This document shows positions 23,937-30,269 of a stretch of DNA of 42,786 bases, piece by piece. Within the stretch, counting starts at the first letter, position 1; each line of letters starts with the position of its first letter. A program made the translations under genes and the position numbers. A model generated the notes under the pieces. It was not told the origin of the DNA. It made no database searches and worked only from the letters and a program-made list of their open reading frames with translations. The stretch comes from an uncultured Phascolarctobacterium sp. (GTDB lineage Bacteria; Bacillota; Negativicutes; Acidaminococcales; Acidaminococcaceae), in NCBI RefSeq assembly GCF_937920985.1, contig NZ_CALDXR010000055.1:1-42786 (forward strand). Direction: 5' to 3'.

Positions 23937-24608
23937 TTAGTCGATATCAATAGTATTGCCCGGTTTTACAATGAGCACCTTGCTGTCGGTTTCATCCTCA
24001 ACGGCAGCCTTGAAGGCTTCCACGTCCTGAGCGATGGGCGGCCAGGTGTTGTAATGTACGGGGATAACGTATTTTGCCTGCAGCAGCTTGCAGGCGATAA
24101 GTGCATCATTGGGGTCCATGGTGAAGTTGCCGCCGATGGGAAGCACTGCGTATTCAAAAGCATCGAGCTTAGGCAGCAGCTGCATATCGCTGAAGAGTGC
24201 GGTGTCACCTGCGAAGTACAGCTTAGTGCCGTAGAAATCGATGACGATACCGCAGGCGTGACCACCGGGAACACCGCTGCCGTGGAAGGCCAGTGTCAGG
24301 CGTACCTTGCCGAAGGGAAACTTAAAGGTGCCGCCAAGATGCATAGCGTGTGCTTTGCAGCCGGCATCCTGCGCCAGACCACAGATTTCAGCGGTGGAGA
24401 TGATGGTAGCGTCACAATTTTTGGCGATTTCAAAGGCACTGCCCAAATGGTCGAAGTGACCATGGCTGACGAAAATATAATCAACCTTGATGTCTTTGGC
24501 GGTGAGTCCTTCCGGGTTATCGTCCAGATACGGGTCGAAGATAATAGCGGAATTATTTTTTTCCAAAATAAAGCAGGCATGGTTGATGAAATGGAATTTT
24601 GCGGTCAT
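23937..24608 (-). CDS. Metal-dependent hydrolase, UPF0173 (YtkL-like, metallo-beta-lactamase fold)
   Basis: The 223-residue protein shows the metallo-beta-lactamase signature SHGHFDHLG (His49, His51, Asp53, His54), FAGDTALFSDM with the bridging Asp, and VIPVHYNTWPPI with the last His. This matches the UPF0173 hydrolases (B. subtilis YtkL). The substrate is unknown. It is read toward recQ, with a TTAAGGAGGG ribosome site before ATG at 24608 and a promoter at 24690-24718 on this strand. It is one of only two minus-strand genes. Confidence 0.9.
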   Translation of the reverse strand: MTAKFHFINHACFILEKNNSAIIFDPYLDDNPEGLTAKDIKVDYIFVSHGHFDHLGSAFEIAKNCDATIISTAEICGLAQDAGCKAHAMHLGGTFKFPFGKVRLTLAFHGSGVPGGHACGIVIDFYGTKLYFAGDTALFSDMQLLPKLDAFEYAVLPIGGNFTMDPNDALIACKLLQAKYVIPVHYNTWPPIAQDVEAFKAAVEDETDSKVLIVKPGNTIDID

Positions 24609-24689
24609 AATTTTCCCTCCTTAATTTGTCAGGCAGATAGCTGTTTGCTGTAAAATTAATTAGCAGCGCTTAGCTGTAATCTTATAAAT

Positions 24690-24718
24690 ATTATAGCTTA
24701 AATCTACTTTTTTGTGAA
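24690..24718 (-). promoter_or_regulatory. Promoter of the UPF0173 hydrolase
   Basis: Read on the minus strand: TTCACA (24718-24713) and TATAAT (24695-24690) with a 17 bp spacer. Confidence 0.65.
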
Positions 24719-24744
24719 TTCCTCACTGCAGGGGTGGGAAAAAC

Positions 24745-24774
24745 TTTACAATTTTGCCTCATGTGCGGTAAAAT
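24745..24774 (+). promoter_or_regulatory. Promoter of the glucosaminidase gene
   Basis: TTTACA (24745-24750) and TAAAAT (24769-24774) with an 18 bp spacer, 33 bp before the start codon. Confidence 0.6.
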
Positions 24775-24806
24775 TGATAGCGTGAAATATATAGGAGTAA
24801 TGCGCT

Positions 24807-25754
24807 ATGAATTATAAAAAAATAACTTTTGCGAGTGTTCTGCTGGGTCTGTCGCTGTACGCCGGCGTGTGTGCGGCAACTGTGCGCGAGGTCGCTGATG
24901 AAGCACCGGCCTCCAAGCAGACGATTATCGCTGATAAAAAGGATAAGAAGCTGCTGAACAAAAAGCAGCGCGCTGTCCAAATAACTCAGGAAAAGGATAA
25001 AATTGTAGTATCTAACAAACCGGTGGCTAAACCGCCTGTCGGTACGATAAAGGTTCCTGCCGCTCCACGTCCGTCGCTGCTGCAGGAGAAGGATGGCAAA
25101 TTCTATTTTTCCGGTACTCAGCTGCCGGATGATTATCGTAATATCGCTATTTACGGTGAGGCGATTGCCAGCAAGGCGCAGGCTATTGCCTATATTCTTG
25201 CGGCTAACCCGGCTGTGAAGCTGGCCTGCCCGGTAGAGGAGCTGGTGGAGCTGTACTGGCAGGAGGCCAAGCGTGAAAACGTGCGCCCCGACCTTGCACT
25301 GGCGCAATCATTGGTGGAAACAGGCGCTTACCGCTATGGCGGTGACGTGCTGCATCATCAGAATAATTTCTGCGGTCTCGGTACTATCGGCGGTGGTGTG
25401 CGCGGTGCGTCCTTTGCTACGCCGCAGCTGGGCGTGCGCGCGCATATCCAGCATCTGCTGGCTTATACGCAGACGAAGCGCCCTTCAACCGATATTGTCG
25501 ATCCGCGCTATGATCTGGCGCATAATATCCGCCTGGAGCGCGGTGTTGTCAACACCTGGTACGGTTTGAACGGTACTTGGGCGATGGGCTCGCTGTATTG
25601 CGAAAAGATTATGGCTACCTATCAGAAAATCCTGGCACAGCAGCCTGTTGAGCCGGAGATTAAGCCTGCACCGGCTGAACCGGTTAAGGAAAAGAATAAA
25701 AAGAAACGCAGTATGAAGCAGAGAGTTTCCGAAATACTGCAGGAGAAAAAATAA
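24807..25754 (+). CDS. Exported glucosaminidase-domain protein (GH73-like peptidoglycan hydrolase)
   Basis: A signal peptide is clear (MNYKKITFASVLLGLSLYA, cleavage near residue 23). Residues ~25-95 form a Lys/Ala/Pro-rich low-complexity linker. The catalytic part (about 130-275) shows the N-acetylglucosaminidase pattern: RPDLALAQSLVETGAYRYGG with a candidate catalytic Glu, NNFCGLG, SFATPQLGVRAHIQHLLAY and NTWYGLNGTWAMGSLYCEKI. The tail is very basic (KNKKKRSMKQR). It probably cuts glycan strands in the periplasm or cell wall. It may be co-transcribed with trmL, 43 bp downstream. Confidence 0.85.
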   Translation: MNYKKITFASVLLGLSLYAGVCAATVREVADEAPASKQTIIADKKDKKLLNKKQRAVQITQEKDKIVVSNKPVAKPPVGTIKVPAAPRPSLLQEKDGKFYFSGTQLPDDYRNIAIYGEAIASKAQAIAYILAANPAVKLACPVEELVELYWQEAKRENVRPDLALAQSLVETGAYRYGGDVLHHQNNFCGLGTIGGGVRGASFATPQLGVRAHIQHLLAYTQTKRPSTDIVDPRYDLAHNIRLERGVVNTWYGLNGTWAMGSLYCEKIMATYQKILAQQPVEPEIKPAPAEPVKEKNKKKRSMKQRVSEILQEKK

Positions 25755-25797
25755 ATTAACGACTGCGCAGCAGTCAGCTGAGGAGGCATTCAGTAAA

Positions 25798-26277
25798 ATG
25801 CATATAGTTTTAGTTGAACCGGAAATTCCCGGCAATACCGGTAATATTGCACGTCTGTGCGCAGCAACCGGCTGCCACCTGCATTTGGTTCGTCCGCTTG
25901 GTTTTTCCGTGGAGGATAAATATTTGAAGCGTGCAGGTCTGGATTATTGGCATCTTGTTGATATCCATTATTATGACAGTGTTTACGAGGTGCTGGAAAA
26001 ATATAAGGATAACCCCAAGTATTTCCTGACGACGAAGGCACACAGCTCTTATGCCGATGTGCAGTATGCTCAGGACAGCCTGCTGATTTTCGGCAAGGAA
26101 ACTGCCGGCTTGCCGGAAACCTTGCTGCACGAATATCCCGAAAGCTGCATCCGTATTCCGATGATTGAGGATGCACGCTCTTTGAATTTGTCCAATTCCG
26201 TGGCGATTGTGGCTTATGAGGCGCTGCGCCAAAACGGCTTTGCTGATTTAACCCTTTATGGAGGAGAATATAAATGA
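25798..26277 (+). CDS. trmL: tRNA (cytidine(34)-2'-O)-methyltransferase (TrmL)
   Basis: This SPOUT-class methyltransferase 2'-O-methylates the wobble base of tRNA-Leu isoacceptors. At 159 residues the length is standard. Landmarks: VEPEIPGNTGNIARLCAATG at the N-terminus, FGKETAGLPETLL, and the knot region IRIPMIEDARSLNLSNSVAI. The AGGAGG site is 11 nt upstream. It overlaps queD by 4 bp (ATGA), so it heads the trmL-queD-folE2-folP run. Confidence 0.95.
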   Translation: MHIVLVEPEIPGNTGNIARLCAATGCHLHLVRPLGFSVEDKYLKRAGLDYWHLVDIHYYDSVYEVLEKYKDNPKYFLTTKAHSSYADVQYAQDSLLIFGKETAGLPETLLHEYPESCIRIPMIEDARSLNLSNSVAIVAYEALRQNGFADLTLYGGEYK

Positions 26278-26630
26278 TAATTATCAAGGAATTTGATTTT
26301 GACGCTGCGCATTATCTGCCTGCGTATAACGGCAAGTGCGAGCATTTGCATGGTCATACCTATAAGCTGGTGGTAAAGGTGGAGGGCACTCCCGACCATG
26401 AGGGTATGGTTATTGATTTTATCAAGCTGAAGAATCTGGTGAAGGACGAGGTGCTGGCACATTTGGACCACGCCTGCCTGAATGATATTCTGCCGGTGCC
26501 TTCCGCAGAAAATATCAGCGTCTGGGTTTGGAATAAGCTGGTTGAGCTGCTGAAGAGCGACCATTATCATTTATATGAAGTAGAAGTTTGGGAAACTCGC
26601 ACCAGTGGCTGCGTGTACAGAGGTGAATGA
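26274..26630 (+). CDS. queD: QueD / 6-pyruvoyl-tetrahydropterin synthase family, possible dual QueD-FolB role
   Basis: QueD converts dihydroneopterin triphosphate to 6-carboxytetrahydropterin on the queuosine route. The 118-residue protein has zinc ligands His13, His26 and His28. Its active-site motif is C22-E-H-L-H-G-H: it holds the QueD-type Cys (CxxxHGH) and, next to it, the Glu of PTPS-III proteins that replace FolB (ExxHGH). Since folE2, folP and folK lie beside it and no folB is in the window, it may serve both pathways. Other motifs: FDFDAAHYL and DHACLND. The dual role is inference. Confidence 0.92.
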   Translation: MIIIKEFDFDAAHYLPAYNGKCEHLHGHTYKLVVKVEGTPDHEGMVIDFIKLKNLVKDEVLAHLDHACLNDILPVPSAENISVWVWNKLVELLKSDHYHLYEVEVWETRTSGCVYRGE

Positions 26631-26631
26631 C

Positions 26632-27408
26632 GTGAAGGATGTACAAAGCGAAAAGGATTTACGCAATATCCCTTTGAAGCATGTGGGAATAAAGGGCCTG
26701 CGCTGGCCGATTGAGCTGCGCGATAAAGCACGCGGTACGCAGCACAGCGTAGCGGAGGTAACTCTGGCGGTTGATTTGCCGCATGATATGCGCGGTACGC
26801 ATATGAGCCGTTTTGTGGAGTGTCTGCGCACTCTCGGCCCTGTAGGCCTCGCTGATGTGGAAGCAATTTTGGACCAGCTGAAGCAGCATCTGCAGGCTGA
26901 AAGAGCTTTTATCGAGCTGAAGTTCCCGTATTTTGTGACGAAGAAGGCTCCTGTGAGCGGCATGGAAGCGCCGATGGATATCGATTGCGTGTATAAGGCC
27001 GAGAAGGGCGAGAAGCTGCGTTGGCGCATTACAGCTGTTGTGCCGGTGCAGACGCTGTGCCCCTGCTCTAAGGAAATCAGCGAATACGGTGCGCATAATC
27101 AGCGTGCCTGGGCGAAGCTGGAGGTTGAGGCGCAGGAGATGGTGTGGCTGGAGGAGCTGGTGGAATATGCCGAGGCTTCCGCAAGCACGCCGCTCTACGG
27201 TCTTTTGAAGCGCCCTGACGAAAAATACGTTACGGAGCATGCTTATGAGAATCCGCGTTTTGTAGAGGATGCCGTGCGTGAGGTTGCTTTACGTCTGGAG
27301 GCGGATAAGCGCATTACCTGGTATCGCGCAGAGGTGGAGAGCATGGAAAGCATCCATAATCATAACGCCTTTGCTGTTGTGGAAAAAGGTGAGAATGAAT
27401 GTTATTAA
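26632..27408 (+). CDS. folE2: GTP cyclohydrolase FolE2 (type IB)
   Basis: FolE2 makes 7,8-dihydroneopterin triphosphate from GTP, the common precursor of folate and queuosine; type IB enzymes are metal-flexible and often matter under zinc limitation. From GTG 26632 it is 258 residues. Landmarks: DLRNIPLKHVGIKGLRWPI, HMSRFVECL, and the active-site TLCPCSKEIS (Cys143, Cys145). The GTG follows AGAGGTGA and starts 1 bp after the queD stop; an in-frame GTG at 26605 lies within queD. It overlaps folP by 10 bp. Confidence 0.95.
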   Translation: MKDVQSEKDLRNIPLKHVGIKGLRWPIELRDKARGTQHSVAEVTLAVDLPHDMRGTHMSRFVECLRTLGPVGLADVEAILDQLKQHLQAERAFIELKFPYFVTKKAPVSGMEAPMDIDCVYKAEKGEKLRWRITAVVPVQTLCPCSKEISEYGAHNQRAWAKLEVEAQEMVWLEELVEYAEASASTPLYGLLKRPDEKYVTEHAYENPRFVEDAVREVALRLEADKRITWYRAEVESMESIHNHNAFAVVEKGENECY

Positions 27409-28592
27409 AAGTTAACCGTGAGGGCCTGGAGGCGGCGCTGGCCAGTATCGGCGCTCATGCCGACAGTCTGCCTATTTTTGCTCATAAGGCGGAGATTATT
27501 CCGTTCAAGCTGCTGGGTGTGCGTACTCCGGCGGCGAATATTATCAAGCAGGAGATGCTGGCAGTGGGCGGCGACGTTGTAACGCCCGTCGGTGCTGTTA
27601 CCTGCGCTGCAAAGTATGTTGATATTTTGCTTTTGGGTACGCTGAAGCATTATAAGGTGCTTTTGAAGAAGCTGGCGCAGATGCCTTATTTTGGTATTCC
27701 TCAGGCTGCTATTGATTTGGAGATGGCGCTGACGCCGCAAAAGCTGCGCACTACTCTGGCTGACGGCCGCGTGCTGACCTATGAGAAGCTGTGCGTGATG
27801 GGAATTTTGAACGTTACGCCGGATTCCTTTTATGAGGGCAGCCGTGTGCCTGCTATGGAGGAGCTGGTGGAGTGTGCCGGCAGAATGCTTGCTGCGGGTG
27901 CCGGTGTGCTTGATATCGGCGGTGAGTCTACCCGTCCGGGCAGCGATAGCGTTGATGGGGAGGAGGAGCGCCGCCGCGTAGTTCCTGCGATTACTGCTTT
28001 GCGCAAGGCTTATCCCGATGCTGTTATTTCTATCGATACCTATCGTGCGGATACGGCGGAGGCAGCTATTGCTGCCGGTGCTGATATGATTAACGATATC
28101 AGCGCGATGGAGGCTGACCCGCGTATGGCTGATGTGGTTGTGGCAACTAAAGCGCCGATTATTCTTATGCATATGCGCGGTACGCCGAAGAATATGCAGC
28201 AGAACTGCGAGTACAAGGATGTTGTGCAGGAGGTTGCCGTTTATCTGGCGCAGAGAGCACAGCTTTTGCGTGAGCGCGGTGTGAGTGCGGATAAGATTAT
28301 TCTGGATCCCGGTATCGGCTTTGCCAAGAATGTGGAGCAGAATTTGCTGTTGATGCGTGATTTGAAGGCTTTGACGAGCTTTGGTTATCCTGTGCTGCTG
28401 GCGGCTTCGCGCAAGAGTACGCTTGGTGCTGTGCTGGGCGGTGTACCGGCGGAGCAGCGTTTGGAGGGAACGATTGCGACGAGTCTGCAGGCAATTTACG
28501 CGGGGGCGCAGATGGTGCGCGTGCATGATGTTGAGGAGAATGTGCGGGCGATTCGCACACTGGAGGCTATTTTGCGCGGCAGTGCGGAGTAG
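27399..28592 (+). CDS. folP: Dihydropteroate synthase (with N-terminal extension)
   Basis: FolP condenses the pterin pyrophosphate with p-aminobenzoate and is the sulfonamide target. The catalytic TIM barrel begins near residue 130: MGILNVTPDSFYEGS, DIGGESTRPGSD, ISIDTYRADTAEAA, NDISAMEADPRM, ILMHMRGTPKNMQ, LDPGIGFAKN and LLAASRKS. A ~125-residue N-terminal domain (LLKVNREGLEAALASIG onward) precedes it, seen in several anaerobic Firmicutes. Total 397 residues versus ~280 for a bare DHPS. It overlaps folE2, so translation is coupled. Confidence 0.95.
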   Translation: MLLKVNREGLEAALASIGAHADSLPIFAHKAEIIPFKLLGVRTPAANIIKQEMLAVGGDVVTPVGAVTCAAKYVDILLLGTLKHYKVLLKKLAQMPYFGIPQAAIDLEMALTPQKLRTTLADGRVLTYEKLCVMGILNVTPDSFYEGSRVPAMEELVECAGRMLAAGAGVLDIGGESTRPGSDSVDGEEERRRVVPAITALRKAYPDAVISIDTYRADTAEAAIAAGADMINDISAMEADPRMADVVVATKAPIILMHMRGTPKNMQQNCEYKDVVQEVAVYLAQRAQLLRERGVSADKIILDPGIGFAKNVEQNLLLMRDLKALTSFGYPVLLAASRKSTLGAVLGGVPAEQRLEGTIATSLQAIYAGAQMVRVHDVEENVRAIRTLEAILRGSAE

Positions 28593-28604
28593 GTTAGCTT
28601 AGAA

Positions 28605-28667
28605 AGAATTGTTTTAGCAATTATCTGTCACGCTGCGACAGAATAATTGCTGCGAAAGTATCGTTTA
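28605..28667 (+). repeat. Palindromic repeat, intact copy
   Basis: The 63 bp unit contains a long hairpin: AGCAATTATCTGTC (28616-28629) pairs with GACAGAATAATTGCT (28637-28651), 14 pairs with one bulged A and loop ACGCTGC. It lies 13 bp after folP. It has no T-run and so is not a classic terminator. 28593-28956 holds no supported gene. Confidence 0.85.
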
Positions 28668-28680
28668 GTGTGTTACAGGA

Positions 28681-28910
28681 AGAATTGTTTTAGCAATTAT
28701 CTGTCACGCTGCAGCGAAAAATTTTTTAACGGCAATTTCGTGCGGAACAAAGACGAAATTGCAATAAAACTCGCGCTAGGCGAAGTGTTTTTCAGCAGAA
28801 GTCAGCTTAGCGCTCAAACAATATTGCAATTTCGGTTGTTCCAGGCACTCATTACCTAAAATTTTTATGCTTTCGCCGCGACAGAATAATTGCTGCGACA
28901 GTATCGTTTA
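28681..28910 (+). repeat. Palindromic repeat, second copy, interrupted
   Basis: The left half (28681-28712) is identical to the first 32 bp of the intact copy, and the right half (28878-28910) matches the remainder with one mismatch. The two arms are split in the hairpin loop by a ~165 bp insertion. Confidence 0.85.
28711..28879 (+). mobile_element. MITE-like inverted-repeat element (~169 bp) inserted in the repeat
   Basis: Ends are GCAGCGAAA (28711-28719) and TTTCGCCGC (28871-28879), a 9 bp terminal inverted repeat with one mismatch. Inside, GGAACAA (28744-28750) and CGAAATTGCAATA (28754-28766) pair perfectly with TATTGCAATTTCG (28822-28834) and TTGTTCC (28836-28842); a third pair GCGCTA/TAGCGC lies in the loop. 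No transposase or credible open frame. A GC dinucleotide may be the target duplication. Confidence 0.65.
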
Positions 28911-28956
28911 TTTTGCTGCGTCTATTATAATCACATCAAAAGAACAGGAGTCTGAG

Positions 28957-29415
28957 ATGGCTATTGCATATGTTGCCTTGGGCAGTAACCTGGGCGATAA
29001 GAAAAAGAATTTACAGCGCGCGCTGATGCTGCTGATGCAGCAGGGCGTGGAGGTACTGCAGGTTTCCGGCTATTTTGCTACGGAGCCTTATGGTGTGACG
29101 GACCAGCCGCAGTTTTTGAATGCTGTGTGCAAGGTGCACACTAATCTGGAGCCTGTGGCGCTTTTGCGTACACTTTTGGCAACGGAGCTGGCGATGGGGC
29201 GTGTGCGCCTGCGTCATTGGGGCGAGCGCAATATTGATCTGGATTTGCTGCTTTACGAAAATGTCGTGATGCAGACACCGGAGCTTACGCTGCCGCATCC
29301 CGATATGCAGAACAGGGATTTTGTGCTGCTGCCGTTACTGGATATTGCACCGGAGCTGGTACATCCGCTGTTGCATAAAACTGTGCGTGAAATGGCGGCG
29401 GAGCTGAACAAATAA
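28957..29415 (+). CDS. folK: 2-amino-4-hydroxy-6-hydroxymethyldihydropteridine diphosphokinase
   Basis: FolK pyrophosphorylates 6-hydroxymethyl-dihydropterin, giving the substrate of FolP. 153 residues from ATG 28957 (CAGGAG 6 nt upstream). Landmarks: AYVALGSNLGDKKKNLQRAL, QPQFLNAVCKV, and the signature RHWGERNIDLDLLLY followed by LPHPDMQNRDFVLLPLLDIAP. An in-frame ATG at 28867 falls in the palindromic element and is rejected as start. The gene is separated from folP by the repeat island; a promoter could lie in it but none is clear. Confidence 0.95.
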   Translation: MAIAYVALGSNLGDKKKNLQRALMLLMQQGVEVLQVSGYFATEPYGVTDQPQFLNAVCKVHTNLEPVALLRTLLATELAMGRVRLRHWGERNIDLDLLLYENVVMQTPELTLPHPDMQNRDFVLLPLLDIAPELVHPLLHKTVREMAAELNK

Positions 29416-29437
29416 TGCTGCGATACGAGCGATTTGT

Positions 29438-29467
29438 TTTACAGCAAATATGCGCTTGTGCTATAAT
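29438..29467 (+). promoter_or_regulatory. Promoter of the small zinc-ribbon gene
   Basis: TTTACA (29438-29443) and TATAAT (29462-29467) with an 18 bp spacer, 30 bp before the ATG. Confidence 0.65.
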
Positions 29468-29496
29468 TAAGAAAAAACATCTGGCAGGAGGTAGCT

Positions 29497-29898
29497 ATGA
29501 GAATAGATGGTGCCGGCGGTTGCTTTGATAACCGTCTTTATGAAGTTGATATTGATGTAGCTTGGAATATTGCCTTGCTGTGCGTCAATGAGATGGGTGT
29601 AACTATTGATGAGCAGGATGATGCTGCACATCAGCTGCACTTCCATAACAAGAAAAAAATTATGCAGCTGGCTATGCAGTCTTTGGATGAGGAAACCGTA
29701 CAGGTTATCATGGACTCCACTAAGGAGCGTCTGCAGATTTATAACTGGAAGCGCGAGGACAAAGAGGTTAACCAGTTCTATGAGCTGTTCGAAAAGAAGC
29801 TCACAGAATACCGTGCCTTTATTTTGTGCCCGAATTGCTCCGCAAAAATCAGCTCGTTGGTTAAGTTCTGCCCCGAGTGCGGCTGCAAAGTAAAATAA
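29497..29898 (+). CDS. Zinc-ribbon-tailed protein, unknown function
   Basis: The 133-residue protein is unrecognised. Residues 1-105 are mostly helical and charged (for example QLAMQSLDEETVQVIMDSTK). The tail is a zinc ribbon: C111-x2-C114 and C125-x2-C128 with an additional C130 (CPNCSAKISSLVKFCPECGC). No signal peptide or membrane segment. AGGAGG precedes the ATG by 6 nt. It has its own promoter and a bidirectional terminator shared with rpmB. Tails like this commonly serve in protein or nucleic acid binding; nothing more specific can be said. Confidence 0.8.
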   Translation: MRIDGAGGCFDNRLYEVDIDVAWNIALLCVNEMGVTIDEQDDAAHQLHFHNKKKIMQLAMQSLDEETVQVIMDSTKERLQIYNWKREDKEVNQFYELFEKKLTEYRAFILCPNCSAKISSLVKFCPECGCKVK

Positions 29899-29901
29899 GC
29901 G

Positions 29902-29945
29902 CAAAAAAAGAAACCAAATACCGATTGGTATTTGGCTTCTTTTTA
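29902..29945. terminator. Bidirectional terminator
   Basis: CCAAATACC (29914-29922) pairs with GGTATTTGG (29927-29935), loop GATT, with an A-tract to the left and a T-tract to the right. It serves the plus-strand zinc-ribbon gene and minus-strand rpmB. Confidence 0.9.
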
Positions 29946-29957
29946 AATCCGAACGGA

Positions 29958-30149
29958 TTAGATTGCGCGGTTAACTTTACCGGAACGCAGGCAACGGGTG
30001 CAAACGTTCAAGCGTTTAACAGAACCTTCAACAACTGCTCTTACTTGTTGAATATTCGGGTTCCAAGCACGTTTGGTGTGTCTATTGGAGTGGCTGACGT
30101 TGTTGCCAGCGAGTTTTCCTTTACCGCAGATTTCGCAGATAGATGCCAT
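29958..30149 (-). CDS. rpmB: 50S ribosomal protein L28 (zinc-binding form)
   Basis: Ribosomal protein L28, 63 residues: MASICEICGKGKLAGNNVSH at the start, then SNRHTKRAWNPNIQQVRAVV. The C+ form is intact with zinc ligands C5-x2-C8 and C50-x2-C53. ATG at 30149 follows TTAAGGAGG; an upstream extension to 30236 would run through the promoter and is rejected. Transcribed leftward alone, divergent from recG. The zinc form means ribosome assembly may have to be balanced with zinc supply. Confidence 0.97.
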   Translation of the reverse strand: MASICEICGKGKLAGNNVSHSNRHTKRAWNPNIQQVRAVVEGSVKRLNVCTRCLRSGKVNRAI

Positions 30150-30207
30150 TGTTTCCCACCTCCTTAAACGTGATAAGACATAAGGCACATTCAAATTTAA
30201 CATGAGT

Positions 30208-30236
30208 ATCATACCATAAAGAGCGCAGAAAATCAA
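30208..30236 (-). promoter_or_regulatory. Promoter of rpmB
   Basis: On the minus strand TTGATT (30236-30231) and TATGAT (30213-30208) with a 17 bp spacer. Confidence 0.8.
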
Positions 30237-30269
30237 GGGAATTTTAAGATAAAGAGGGTATTTTTATAA

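Noticed and set aside
28605..28667. Intrinsic terminator of folP
   Set aside because: The stem is strong but lacks a T-run and is repeated downstream, so it fits a repeat element better.
28647..28859. 70-codon frame between folP and folK
   Set aside because: It spans both palindromic repeats and the insert, with no ribosome site.
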